DNA of 35,342 nt from an uncultured Roseburia sp. (GCA_947567625.1 CANONN010000036.1:1-35342); one strand, 5' to 3'. Counted from the first letter of the stretch, positions 1 through 8,255 are shown. The notes: generated from the sequence alone by a model not told the origin. A program made the numbers and translations.

Positions 1-737
1 TCCACCGCGATGATATTGCCGATGCCCATCGTCTTAAGCACTGCGATACAGATCAGGCCGATCGGGCCGCATCCCTGTACGACAACGCGGCTGTTAAACT
101 TCAAGATACCGGTCGATTTTGCACGCTCCACCGCATGTATCAATACGGCACACGGCTCGATTAAGATACGGGAATCCAAATCCAAATCGCTGACATTAAA
201 GAATGTGGAACCGAGCGCACCGCGGATTAAGATGTAATCCGCAAACCAACCGTTTGCGTGCACGTCGTCGTCGGGCAGCAATCCGTATACGTCCGCTCCG
301 CCGACATTCTGCTTATTTAAATCAAACATGGTAATGTCGGGATTATCCTTAAAGATCATACAGGTAACGATCTTGTCGCCGACTTTCACCGCTTTTCCGG
401 CGCTGTCGACCGTAACGTTTTTGCCCATCTTTACGATCTCGCCGGTTCCCTCATGTCCCAACGCAACCGGAATCAGACCAAACGGGTCTCTCTTGTATTC
501 GTGGGAATCGGTGCCGCAGATTCCGCACCCTTCCACCTTTACCAGAAGGTCGTCGTCTCCGACTTCCGGCATCGGAAATTCTTTGATTTCCATTTTGCCA
601 AGCTCCGTGAGCATTGCCACGCGCACTTTCGACGGAACTACTCCGCCAAAGGAGCTTGCGCTAGAAACAGATGTACCGGATACACTGTTTAACACCTGTT
701 TTACAATCTCTTCTATCTGAGACGCATTCATAGCCAT
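1..737 (-). CDS. Zinc alcohol dehydrogenase with N-terminal encapsulation peptide (3' end off window)
   Basis: Medium-chain zinc-dependent alcohol dehydrogenase, C-terminus lost at the left edge; about 245 residues are visible. The GroES-like domain shows CGICGTDSHEY (C71, catalytic zinc ligand) and GHEGTGEI (H95, E96). A Rossmann start, VVQGCGPIGLICIAV, follows near residue 220. Residues 4-18 (NASQIEEIVKQVLNS) form an amphipathic helix followed by a Ser/Gly-rich linker, which is the usual form of a microcompartment encapsulation peptide and is absent from ordinary family members. The start at 737 is chosen because GGAGGT lies 7 nt upstream; the Met two codons later would be too far. It is the last operon gene visible here. 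Inferred role: reduce propionaldehyde to 1-propanol and regenerate NAD+ inside the compartment. The family is clear; the substrate is inferred from context. Confidence 0.9.
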   Translation of the reverse strand, partial: MAMNASQIEEIVKQVLNSVSGTSVSSASSFGGVVPSKVRVAMLTELGKMEIKEFPMPEVGDDDLLVKVEGCGICGTDSHEYKRDPFGLIPVALGHEGTGEIVKMGKNVTVDSAGKAVKVGDKIVTCMIFKDNPDITMFDLNKQNVGGADVYGLLPDDDVHANGWFADYILIRGALGSTFFNVSDLDLDSRILIEPCAVLIHAVERAKSTGILKFNSRVVVQGCGPIGLICIAVLKTMGIGNIIAV

Positions 738-793
738 TCTCTCTCTACCTCCAAACTTCGTTTATCATACTTCGCCAGCCCGCGCCGTTTGCC

Positions 794-2179
794 CTAGCGG
801 ATGCAGAGACTGTCGGACATCGTGCAGCGTCTGCGCTTCGTAAACGTCGCCGCGCTGGTGAGTCCCTCGCCGGTACGGCTCGCGATCGTAAAGGTCGGGA
901 ATCCCTCGCCGCCGAAACCGAGCGCCGCATAAGAAGGCCCGTTCTTTACCAGAATCGCGGTGTCAAGCGCTCTCGCGTACTCGGTGATACGGTCCACATT
1001 CTTAGAATGAATGTGTGCGGAGTGGCGGTTGCCGTGCTCCAACCATACGGCCTGCTCCACCGCATCCTTAAAGTCTTTGGCGCGGACAACGCCGAGAATC
1101 GGCATCATCAGCTCTTCCGCAATCAGCGGATGCTCCTTTGGACCCTCAAACGTGATGCAGCGGATATTGTCCGGCACGTCCACGCCGACCATCTTTAGGA
1201 GAACTTTTGCGCTCCTGCCGACACACTTGCGGTTTAATGCGCCCTTTTCGTTTAATACCGTCTTTACAAGCCGATCCTGTACCTCTTTGGAAGCGAGATA
1301 ACAGCCCTGCTCCTCCACCATATATTGCATCAGCTGATCGCAGATGGCGTCCACCGCCACGATCTCTTTCTCTGCGATACACGGAAGATTGTTGTCGAAT
1401 GTACATCCGTTGACGATATCCTCCGCCGCTTTTCTGACATCCGCCGTCTCATCGACCAGCGCCGGAGGATTGCCCGCGCCCGCGCCGATTCCTCTCTTGC
1501 CGCTCGAGAGCACTGCCGTCACCACGCCGGGGCCGCCGGTGGCAACCAACAGCGGAATATCTTTGTGTTTCATCATCACCGCACTCGAGTCCAGCGTCGG
1601 TTTCTCGACCGTACAAGCGATGTTGTCGGGGCCGCCCGCCTCTAAGGACGCCTCGTTTAAAAGGTTGATCGCAAAGATCGTTGTGCGGATTGCCTGCGGA
1701 TGCGGGTTAAATACCACGGTATTGCCGCCCGCGAGCATACCGATTGTGTTGCAGAGCACGGTCTCGCTGGGGTTGGTACAGGGGGTGATCGCGCCGATCA
1801 CGCCAAACGGCCCCATCTCCACGAGCGTAAGCCCACGGTCGCCGGACCATGCCACGGTCTTGATATCCTCTGTGCCCGGCGTCTTCTCCGCCACCAGAAG
1901 ATGTTTTAAAATCTTATCGCCGACATTGCCCATCCCGGTCTCCTCGACTCCCATGCGGGCAAAGGTCTCTGCGTTTTCCTTGATCTTCACACGGATGATG
2001 GAGATGATTTTCTCTCTCTGATCCATGGACATTCTGTGCACAATTTTCTGTGCCTCTTTGGCCTTGGCGATGGCGGTGTTCATGTCTGCAAATACGCCGT
2101 GCATGCCGCTGACGCTGCTGCCGAGCTGCATTTTCGCCATCACTTCGCCGACTATACTCTTAATCTGGCTTTCTGTCAT
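794..2179 (-). CDS. CoA-acylating propionaldehyde dehydrogenase (PduP/EutE family), microcompartment cargo
   Basis: 461-residue aldehyde dehydrogenase that oxidises an aldehyde to acyl-CoA with NAD+. The family is shown by the nucleotide-binding part (GPFGVIGAITPCTNPSE, near 123-139), the glycine-rich segment RGIGAGAGNPPALVDE and the catalytic cysteine in NNLPCIAEKE (C267), which is the form seen in PduP/EutE rather than in hydrolytic aldehyde dehydrogenases. The N-terminus (TESQIKSIVGEVMAKM) is an amphipathic helix plus flexible linker resembling the alcohol dehydrogenase N-terminus, so it is probably an encapsulation peptide. I start at the ATG at 2179; a TTG two codons upstream (2185) is an alternative and no strong Shine-Dalgarno decides between them. 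It follows the HbpS-like gene after 7 nt. Expected substrate: propionaldehyde from the dehydratase. Some homologues accept acetaldehyde. Confidence 0.93.
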   Translation of the reverse strand: MTESQIKSIVGEVMAKMQLGSSVSGMHGVFADMNTAIAKAKEAQKIVHRMSMDQREKIISIIRVKIKENAETFARMGVEETGMGNVGDKILKHLLVAEKTPGTEDIKTVAWSGDRGLTLVEMGPFGVIGAITPCTNPSETVLCNTIGMLAGGNTVVFNPHPQAIRTTIFAINLLNEASLEAGGPDNIACTVEKPTLDSSAVMMKHKDIPLLVATGGPGVVTAVLSSGKRGIGAGAGNPPALVDETADVRKAAEDIVNGCTFDNNLPCIAEKEIVAVDAICDQLMQYMVEEQGCYLASKEVQDRLVKTVLNEKGALNRKCVGRSAKVLLKMVGVDVPDNIRCITFEGPKEHPLIAEELMMPILGVVRAKDFKDAVEQAVWLEHGNRHSAHIHSKNVDRITEYARALDTAILVKNGPSYAALGFGGEGFPTFTIASRTGEGLTSAATFTKRRRCTMSDSLCIR

Positions 2180-2186
2180 TTCCAAG

Positions 2187-2657
2187 TTATATCACATCCT
2201 TTAATATATTTTTTCCGTAGGCGCCAAGCTTTGTGTCCTGTTCGGCTGTCCCGCCGCTGACACCGACTGCCCCGATCATGACCCCGTCCAACAGCAGGGG
2301 TTCTCCGCCGCCGAAGATGACGATCTTCCCCTCGTTTGTGTGCTGGATGCCATAGAGCGAACCTCCCGGCGCCGCCAGCTTCGCAAGCTCGGCCGTCGAC
2401 ATCTGAAACGCCACGGAAGTGTAAGTTTTATTGAGTGCCACGTCAAAACTGCCGATATAGGAGCCATCCATACAGTGGATGGCAACCGGCCTGCCTGATG
2501 CGTCGGAGACCGCGACTACGGCCTTCACTCCCATGCGGGCCGCCTCCTCCTCCACCTTTTCGATCAACGCCGTCGCCAGTTTTAAGCTCATGGCGGACGA
2601 GGCTTTCATCTTGCGCAAAACTTCCCGCACCGCATGTTCCATCGCTGTGTTTTCCAT
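2187..2657 (-). CDS. HbpS/GlcG-like (PduO C-terminal-type, DUF336) protein
   Basis: 156-residue protein of the GlcG/HbpS family, also found as the C-terminal domain of PduO. Recognisable parts are the LATALIEKVEEEAARMG helix, the VVAVSDASGRPVAIHCMDG strand pair, the KTYTSVAFQMSTAELA segment and the GGGEPLLLDGVMIGAVGVSGGT region typical of this fold. The first 20 residues (MEHAVREVLRKMK plus a short linker) resemble an encapsulation helix, less convincingly than in its neighbours. Family members bind haem or cobalamin, but their role in glycyl-radical microcompartments is not settled, so no reaction is assigned. It starts 24 nt after the aldolase stop and runs into the aldehyde dehydrogenase gene, so it belongs to the same operon. 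Confidence 0.85.
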   Translation of the reverse strand: MENTAMEHAVREVLRKMKASSAMSLKLATALIEKVEEEAARMGVKAVVAVSDASGRPVAIHCMDGSYIGSFDVALNKTYTSVAFQMSTAELAKLAAPGGSLYGIQHTNEGKIVIFGGGEPLLLDGVMIGAVGVSGGTAEQDTKLGAYGKNILKDVI

Positions 2658-2681
2658 ATGGATAACCTTTCCCGTCCGAAC

Positions 2682-3527
2682 TTATTTCATCTCGGAGATA
2701 ACTTTCTTCACGATCTCTGCGATTGTGTTCTCGTCCACGCCATTGCTGCCGCCGCAGTCACAGCCAAAATTGTACTCATAACCCGGCATATTGGAGTAAT
2801 CCGCGCCGCCGCAGCTGCCGCCGCAATTGTGGCAGTTGTCGCCGCCCTTGTTTAAGCAGATATTGGCCGGATGCTTGCCCGGCATACCGAATTTGCGGCG
2901 AATCTCGTATAATTTCTTGATGTTGGCTTTGTCGAACTCCTTGGGTCCGCCGAGCATCTTGGACTTATAGAGCAGCTCCGCATAGAACTCAACGCTCTCC
3001 ATCTTGTGGTAAGCGGCGAGCAGGTCTGTACTCCAGGTCAATGCGCCGTGGCTCTCAAGAAGCACTGCGTCGAAATACGGAAGATATTTCTCCAGGTTAT
3101 CAGGAATCTCCATCGTGGACGGTGTGCCGTACTCTGCGATCGGCACGCATCCTAAGGAGATCACTGCCTCCGGCATGATCGGCTGTGTCAGCGGAATACC
3201 GGCGATCGCAAACGAGGTCGCAAAGGTCGGATGCGCGTGCACGACGGAGCCTACATCCGGGCGCTTCTGATAGACACGCATATGCATCTTGATCTCGGAA
3301 GACGGTTTAAAACCTTTGTTTGCCTGGATGACATTGCCGTTCTCGTCTACTTTACAGATGAATTCCGGCGTCATGAAGCCTTTGGAAACACCGGTCGGTG
3401 TGCACAAAAACTCATGGTCGTTTAACTTTACGGAAATATTGCCGTCGTTTGCCGCTACCATGTTGCGGTTGTAGATTCTCTTGCCAACCTCACAAATCTG
3501 TTTTTTGATCTCCATTTCGTTTACCAT
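2682..3527 (-). CDS. Class II L-fuculose/L-rhamnulose-1-phosphate aldolase with Cys-rich linker and C-terminal encapsulation peptide
   Basis: 281 residues. Residues 1-215 form a class II (zinc) aldolase of the FucA/AraD family. E78 (EIKMH), H97 and H99 (HAHP) and H160 (ESHGAL) align, with a constant offset of five, with the catalytic Glu and zinc ligands of E. coli FucA (E73, H92, H94, H155). It should cleave fuculose-1-P or rhamnulose-1-P to dihydroxyacetone phosphate and L-lactaldehyde. After the catalytic domain comes a Gly/Cys-rich segment (about 222-264; Cys at 224, 232, 235, 239, 256, 258) and then an amphipathic helix, DENTIAEIVKKVISEMK, at the C-terminus. That is a C-terminal encapsulation peptide. 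The start at 3527 has AAGGAGG 8 nt upstream. Neighbouring rhamnulokinase and a rhamnose importer favour rhamnulose-1-P, but GRM5 aldolases may use both sugars. Confidence 0.92.
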   Translation of the reverse strand: MVNEMEIKKQICEVGKRIYNRNMVAANDGNISVKLNDHEFLCTPTGVSKGFMTPEFICKVDENGNVIQANKGFKPSSEIKMHMRVYQKRPDVGSVVHAHPTFATSFAIAGIPLTQPIMPEAVISLGCVPIAEYGTPSTMEIPDNLEKYLPYFDAVLLESHGALTWSTDLLAAYHKMESVEFYAELLYKSKMLGGPKEFDKANIKKLYEIRRKFGMPGKHPANICLNKGGDNCHNCGGSCGGADYSNMPGYEYNFGCDCGGSNGVDENTIAEIVKKVISEMK

Positions 3528-3651
3528 TGTAAATTTCCTCCTTAAAATAGAATCTGTTTTTTATGAAAGATGCGGACAGACCGCAAAACATGCCGCCCGC
3601 TATTTTGATTGCCGCCTCCGCGCCGGAACGCAGTCCCTTACGCATAAGCAG

Positions 3652-4107
3652 CTATAACTCACTAAGCTTTATCTTTTCGGCGTCGTCCTTTAAGTACTCC
3701 AGGATATCGGCCACGCCGACCCCCTCAAGCGAATTGACATGAAAGATCTTTTTGCACCCCGCAATCCGAAGCCATCTGTCTGCCATCGGTATGTTGGCGT
3801 TCGGCAGATCGATCTTTGTGACAATCCCGATACACTCGCGGTTCGCCTGACAGGTTACGTTGGGCGGGAACAGGGAATACGGCTCAATCGCAGATACTAA
3901 TATGCCCACCACGTCCGCCTCGTAGGTGTAGAGCGCCAGCGCTTTCCCCAGCCTGTGGCTCTGCGCGTATTCGCCCGGCGTATCGATCACACTCTCATAA
4001 TGGTTGACATACTGCGTCTTATAATAGTGGATTTCCTCGCCCCGCAGCGCCTGGGTGAGCGTCGTCTTGCCCGCCTCGCTCCTGCCCATGAGCACAAGCT
4101 TTCTCAT
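3652..4107 (-). CDS. EutP/PduV-type small GTPase
   Basis: 151-residue P-loop GTPase of the EutP/PduV family found with microcompartments. Walker A/G1 is GRSEAGKT (8-15), G3 is DTPGE (42-46) and the guanine-specificity motif is TKID (97-100, in place of NKxD). The ATG overlaps the stop of the upstream shell-protein gene by four bases (ATGA), so the two are probably translationally coupled. PduV is reported to bind the shell protein PduU, which fits the coupling to a PduU/EutS-like protein here. Its cellular function in microcompartment placement or dynamics is not firmly known. About 120 nt without a gene separate it from the aldolase; only a small hairpin and the aldolase ribosome binding site are visible there. 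Confidence 0.88.
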   Translation of the reverse strand: MRKLVLMGRSEAGKTTLTQALRGEEIHYYKTQYVNHYESVIDTPGEYAQSHRLGKALALYTYEADVVGILVSAIEPYSLFPPNVTCQANRECIGIVTKIDLPNANIPMADRWLRIAGCKKIFHVNSLEGVGVADILEYLKDDAEKIKLSEL

Positions 4108-4475
4108 GTCTTTGTGATCGGGCAGACAGAATACCCGAGCTTTTCCTGTACATAGTCCTGCATCGCCTCGATCGCGGCCTGCACCTCGCTGAATGTGCCG
4201 GTGATAATCAAAGAACCGCTGAAGCGATCGACAAAGCCGAGCGTGATGCCGCTGGCTTTCATCGCGATATCCGCCATAATGATGGCGGTCTCCGAAGGCG
4301 TCACGGTCGTCACGCCGATCGCCGCCTTTTCATAATCAATGCGCGGGTCTAAACCCAGCTTTTCGTAGAGAACTTTGTCCGGGCTCGCGATGATGTGCGC
4401 CAGCGTAATCTGGCGCCCCGGCACGGATTCCTGAATAATCCGCATCTTATTCTCCAAACTATTTAAATCAATCAT
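4104..4475 (-). CDS. Circularly permuted BMC shell protein, EutS/PduU type
   Basis: 123-residue bacterial microcompartment shell protein. It carries EutS/PduU landmarks: RIIQESVPGRQITLAHIIASP near the N-terminus (the beta-barrel segment that caps the hexamer), GVTTVTPSETAIIMADIAMKASG and GFVDRFSGSLIITGTFSEV. The order of these parts marks the circularly permuted subgroup rather than the classic BMC-H type. The N-terminus is a little longer than E. coli EutS. It is the only shell gene in this window; the hexamers and pentamers a closed shell needs would have to lie beyond the left edge or elsewhere. It couples through ATGA to the GTPase gene. A GAGGTAGGA sequence precedes the start. Confidence 0.93.
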   Translation of the reverse strand: MIDLNSLENKMRIIQESVPGRQITLAHIIASPDKVLYEKLGLDPRIDYEKAAIGVTTVTPSETAIIMADIAMKASGITLGFVDRFSGSLIITGTFSEVQAAIEAMQDYVQEKLGYSVCPITKT

Positions 4476-4556
4476 ACATCCTACCTCATACTCCCAGTCA
4501 TATCAGCACAGCCGTCAGCGCCCTGCTATGGCACAATCGGAACTTCTTGTCAAATG

Positions 4557-5351
4557 TCATCCCCCGATCTGGCACTCAAGCCTTGAGACGTTTTCCACCG
4601 TCTTTTTGAGCATCAGCATGTGCTCGTTTTCCGGCGGCAGCACATCCCCCATCAGATATTTGCGGTTCAGCCCGTCGTATTTGTCCTGCCCCAGCCTGTG
4701 GTAGGGCAATAGATGAATCTTACGGACGCCGGGGAGCTTATCGGCAAACATGGCGATCGAACCGATCTCCTCCGGTGTATCGTTAAACGTCGGGATCACC
4801 GGAACGCGAATCACCAGATTGGTCTTGCCCGACTCCGCAATCTTCCTGGCGTTCTCCAACATCAGGTCATTTTTGCGCCCGGTAAACGCCTCATGCTTTT
4901 TGATGTCGGTATGCTTGATATCCATCAGATAGGTGTCAAGGTAGGGCAGGATGCGCTCGATCACCTCATAGGGCGCACATCCCATGCTCTCCATCGCGGT
5001 ATTGATGCCGGAGGACTTTGCCGTAGCGAGAAGCGCCCGCGCGAAATCCGGCTGGCACAGGCTCTCTCCGCCCGAGAGCGTAAGACCGCCGCCGCTTCTC
5101 CGGTAATATCCCCGGTCCTTCTCCACGGTCTCCATGACCTCTTCCACCGTGACGTCCCTGCCGATCGTCTTGGGCTTTCCCGCCACCGTCATCGTCTCAA
5201 TCCGGTAATCCTGCGATTCCGGATTGCAGCACCAGCGGCACCGCAGTACACAGCCTTTTAAAAATACGATCGTGCGGATACCCGGCCCGTCATGGATGGA
5301 GTATCTTTGGATATCGAAGATACGCCCCTTTGTCTGCAACAAATCATTCAT
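4557..5351 (-). CDS. Glycyl-radical enzyme activase (radical SAM)
   Basis: 264-residue activating enzyme of the PFL-activase family that installs the glycyl radical on the dehydratase using S-adenosylmethionine. The 4Fe-4S site is C34-x3-C38-x2-C41, within GCVLRCRWC. The N-terminal FDIQRYSIHDGPGIRT is the family signature, and LSGGESLCQ is the SAM-binding GGE region. It is short: it lacks the roughly 50-residue ferredoxin-like insert with extra clusters that many activases of microcompartment-type glycyl radical enzymes carry after the radical SAM cysteines. It starts 30 nt after the dehydratase stop, with AGGTGGG upstream, so the pair is co-transcribed. Substrate assignment comes from adjacency. 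Confidence 0.94.
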   Translation of the reverse strand: MNDLLQTKGRIFDIQRYSIHDGPGIRTIVFLKGCVLRCRWCCNPESQDYRIETMTVAGKPKTIGRDVTVEEVMETVEKDRGYYRRSGGGLTLSGGESLCQPDFARALLATAKSSGINTAMESMGCAPYEVIERILPYLDTYLMDIKHTDIKKHEAFTGRKNDLMLENARKIAESGKTNLVIRVPVIPTFNDTPEEIGSIAMFADKLPGVRKIHLLPYHRLGQDKYDGLNRKYLMGDVLPPENEHMLMLKKTVENVSRLECQIGG

Positions 5352-5381
5352 TGTCTTCCCACCTGTTTCTAAAGTGATGTT

Positions 5382-7907
5382 TTAAAAGCCCTGTTCGGTA
5401 CGTCTTATGATATCATCCTGCAGGCTCTTTGATAAAGTGGTAAATAATGCACTGTAGCCCGCCACGCGCACAACCAGATGCTTATAGTTCTCCGGGTGCT
5501 TCTGCGCGTCCAAAAGCGTCTCCCTGGACACGACGTTAAACTGCATATGCATCCCTTTGTTGTCGAAATAGGTGCGGATGAGATTGACAAAATTCTCCAG
5601 CCCCGCCGCTCCGCTTAAGGCCGACGGATGGAATTTTTGGTTAAACAGCGTGCCGTTTGAGGCAATGCCGTGATCAAGCTTGGCAACCGAGTTGGCAGCG
5701 GCGGTAGGCCCTTGCACATCTCTGCCCGCGGTAGGCGACACGCCGTCCGCCACCGGAACACCGGCAAATCTCCCGTCCGGCGTCGCTCCGGTCTGCGCCC
5801 CCAACGGGACATTGGCAGATACCGGGTAGAGCCCCGCCTGGAACTGTCCGCCTCTTGGGTTCTTATATTGAAGCAGCGGTCTGGTGTAGGTGTAGGCCGC
5901 TTCTCTCGCGAACGCATCCACCTCCTCGTCGTCGTTGCCGAATTTGGTGATCTCGTCGATCATGTTCAAAAGCTCTTTAAACTTGCGCTGGTCTTCGGCA
6001 GTGACAGACTCTCTGATAATGGTCTGCGTCGCCTGCGCCACCGCCGCGGCATCCGCTTTGACGCCGTTTTCAGCCAACTGCCTTGCGACGGTCCCCGCCA
6101 CCTGGGCAACCACCAGAGGATGCACCTCTTTGCCGTAGTTAAAGGTGATGGCTTTCTTGTAATCCGCCATCGTAACTTTCTTTTCGTCGTAGACCAGTTT
6201 CTTAATCGCATAGAGAGAATCCGCCACATTCGCGATACCAAAGCCCTGCGGGCCGGTAAAATTGTAAACGGCTCCGCCCTCCTCGCAGGTCTTTCCCCTT
6301 GCGATACAGTCGTCCACCATACACGCCAGAAGCGCTAACGGCGCCCGCTCCATATGCGCCTGGTCGATCGCGTTGTCGGCATTTACCAACAGCGAGATAA
6401 AATAGTCCATCTGTGTCTTGTAGGCGTCAAAGAACTCTTCAAACGTCTGCATCTGCTCGACATCCCCGGTCTTTGGGCCAATCTGCTCGCCGCAGTCGAT
6501 ACCGTTGTGGAATACAAGCTCTAAGGGACGGCACATATTGTAGAACGCCGCGTCGTGCCAGCCGTTTGTCTTTCCGGCTTTCTGCGGCTCCACGCAGCCG
6601 ATGATATTGTAAGTCCGCGCATCCTCAAGCGTCAGTCCCCGGCTCATCAAAGACGGGATAATCACCTCGTCATTGTAGTAGGCCGGCAGGCCGATTCCGG
6701 TTCTCGTCAGCTCCGCCGCGCGCAAAAGCAGATCCTGCGGCGAGCCGTTCCACACACGGATGGACAGGGACGGCATCGGCAAAAATACATGGAACGACGC
6801 GTCGATGCACATAAAGGAAAGATCGTTTGTCACATCGCGCCCCTGCTCGTCCTGACCGCCGACGATCAGGTTCTGGAATAAGCTATAACCGGCAAAGCCT
6901 TTGGCGCTCTCGGCATCGCGGCACTTGTTGAGATCGTTTAGCTTGACCCAGATGCAGTCTATGTATTCCTGCGCCTGCGCCCTGGTCATGATGCCCTCGT
7001 CAAGGCTTCTTTTATAGTAGGGATACATATACTGGTCAAAGCGTCCCGGTGAGATCGAGTGGCCGGAGGATTCCATCTGCAATAGCTGCTGTACAAACCA
7101 AAAGCTCTGGCACGCCTCATAGAACGTATCCGCGCCCTTTCCCGGCACCTTGGAACAGTTGGCGGCAATCGCTAACAGCTCCGCTTTCCTGGCCGGGTCC
7201 ATGCAGCCGTCCGCTTCTTTCTGCGCCAGCGCGGCGTAGCGCTTCGCGTAGTCGATCACCGCCTGGCAGTTGATGAGCACCGCCTCGTAGAAATGGCTTC
7301 TGGTCGCATAGTCGGCGTCGCCAAAGTTCATCTTCGCCTGCGCCCTGCGCACCTCATCCATGATGCCTTCAAAGCCGACAGCGAGTACTTTTTCATACTG
7401 TACTGTAAAATGACCCACACCGTTGTAAAAATAGTTGCCCGGCGTAAACATATTGTGCTCCATGGCCTTTAAGGTCTCGGGCGCCATGTAAGCGGTCGCA
7501 AGCTCGCTCGTGGTCCTGCCCTTCCAGTACTGATCCGCCTCAAGCAGTTCCTGCTTCGCCTTGTCCGAAATATAGAACGGGTCAGCTTCCCTGGTTGCAA
7601 CGGTGTCGAACTCTTTCTCCAGCCAATCGAAAGAAAACTCCGGGAATGTCTGACAGCCGCGCGGCGCGATCGTTGAGCTTCCCACGATCAGCTCTTCCGG
7701 GCGGATGATGATCGGAATATTCTTCAGTACGTGCGCAAACGCCTTCGCCTTGCGCACCACCATGGGTTCCTGTTCTGTCTGGCGAAACGACTCGGTATAG
7801 AGCCGCGCGCGCGCAGACTCAATCTCGGGCATCTTCGCATAAAGATGCGCTACCATACGGGTAATCCGCTCCGTCTTCGGTATCCTTTCACTGTTATATT
7901 TTTTCAT
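5382..7907 (-). CDS. Glycyl radical B12-independent propanediol dehydratase
   Basis: 841-residue glycyl radical enzyme. The thiyl-radical site is IIGCVEPQ (C438, E440), the diol/glycerol dehydratase form. The glycyl radical loop is RVAGYSALF with G817 near the C-terminus. The N-terminal pattern (RITRMVAHLYAKMPEIE, then GSSTIAPRGCQTFPEF) matches the Roseburia-type propanediol dehydratase as I recall it. It converts 1,2-propanediol to propionaldehyde. An upstream in-frame extension to 8120 exists, but I choose ATG 7907 because GAGGT precedes it by about 5 nt, the length then fits the family (about 846), and the extension would run through the promoter. No obvious N-terminal encapsulation helix is seen. 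First gene of the microcompartment operon, directly behind a strong promoter. Confidence 0.95.
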   Translation of the reverse strand: MKKYNSERIPKTERITRMVAHLYAKMPEIESARARLYTESFRQTEQEPMVVRKAKAFAHVLKNIPIIIRPEELIVGSSTIAPRGCQTFPEFSFDWLEKEFDTVATREADPFYISDKAKQELLEADQYWKGRTTSELATAYMAPETLKAMEHNMFTPGNYFYNGVGHFTVQYEKVLAVGFEGIMDEVRRAQAKMNFGDADYATRSHFYEAVLINCQAVIDYAKRYAALAQKEADGCMDPARKAELLAIAANCSKVPGKGADTFYEACQSFWFVQQLLQMESSGHSISPGRFDQYMYPYYKRSLDEGIMTRAQAQEYIDCIWVKLNDLNKCRDAESAKGFAGYSLFQNLIVGGQDEQGRDVTNDLSFMCIDASFHVFLPMPSLSIRVWNGSPQDLLLRAAELTRTGIGLPAYYNDEVIIPSLMSRGLTLEDARTYNIIGCVEPQKAGKTNGWHDAAFYNMCRPLELVFHNGIDCGEQIGPKTGDVEQMQTFEEFFDAYKTQMDYFISLLVNADNAIDQAHMERAPLALLACMVDDCIARGKTCEEGGAVYNFTGPQGFGIANVADSLYAIKKLVYDEKKVTMADYKKAITFNYGKEVHPLVVAQVAGTVARQLAENGVKADAAAVAQATQTIIRESVTAEDQRKFKELLNMIDEITKFGNDDEEVDAFAREAAYTYTRPLLQYKNPRGGQFQAGLYPVSANVPLGAQTGATPDGRFAGVPVADGVSPTAGRDVQGPTAAANSVAKLDHGIASNGTLFNQKFHPSALSGAAGLENFVNLIRTYFDNKGMHMQFNVVSRETLLDAQKHPENYKHLVVRVAGYSALFTTLSKSLQDDIIRRTEQGF

Positions 7908-8028
7908 ATACAACCTCATTTCTGCAATACGGACCGTGTCCGCAGCCTCCATATCTTGTGTGTCGTGCCCGGTATCTTCTTCCTGAAGAAATCCTGTAAT
8001 CCAACACAATTCCACACTTATAATTAGT

Positions 8029-8057
8029 ATTATATGTTTGTTTGTGTGGTTTGTCAA
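8029..8057 (-). promoter_or_regulatory. Sigma-A promoter of the microcompartment operon, perfect consensus
   Basis: On the minus strand TTGACA (8057-8052) is followed by a 17-nt spacer and TATAAT (8034-8029). Both hexamers and the spacing are exact consensus. It points at the dehydratase gene, whose ATG is about 120 nt downstream. A catabolic operon with such a strong core promoter is probably held down by a repressor or by catabolite control; the repeats overlapping it are listed separately. Confidence 0.85.
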
Positions 8058-8084
8058 GGCATATTGGTGTGGTTTTGTGTGGTT
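8044..8084 (-). promoter_or_regulatory. Three direct repeats of an octamer across the promoter, candidate operator
   Basis: The octamer AACCACAC (minus strand) occurs at 8084-8077, 8074-8067 and 8051-8044. Flanks extend the similarity to about AAACCACACmAA. Two copies lie upstream of the -35 box, 10 nt apart start to start. The third lies inside the -35/-10 spacer, 23 nt further on. Spacing near one and two helical turns suggests a protein bound on one face of the DNA, for example an AraC-type regulator, which typically binds direct repeats. Which protein binds is unknown. The rest of 7908-8333 holds no gene, only a 5' leader and the rhaB terminator. Confidence 0.5.
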
Positions 8085-8206
8085 TTTGTTGTTTTTTCTT
8101 TTTTTGTGCACTTTGTCCATACTACCAGATATTGGGGACGTGTTTTCAAGGTTTGCGGGCTTTACTTTTTTGATTTCTCGTCAAAAGTACCAAAATTTCG
8201 CGCATT

Positions 8207-8255
8207 AGAAAAGCAGGACAGCCCGGGTTCCCTCCTTTTTCCATCCTGCTTTTCT
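8207..8255 (-). terminator. Hairpin after rhaB, likely terminator
   Basis: A perfect 12-bp stem, AGAAAAGCAGGA (8207-8218) with its complement at 8244-8255, and a 25-nt loop. It lies 79 nt past the rhaB stop. The downstream arm reads CTGCTTTTCT on the minus strand but no long U-run follows, so termination may be partial. It separates rhaB from the microcompartment promoter. Confidence 0.5.

Noticed and set aside
7908-8120. N-terminal extension of the dehydratase frame to 8120
   Set aside because: It crosses the consensus promoter (8029-8057), has no ribosome binding site, and makes the protein about 70 residues longer than the family. ATG 7907 has GAGGT in place.
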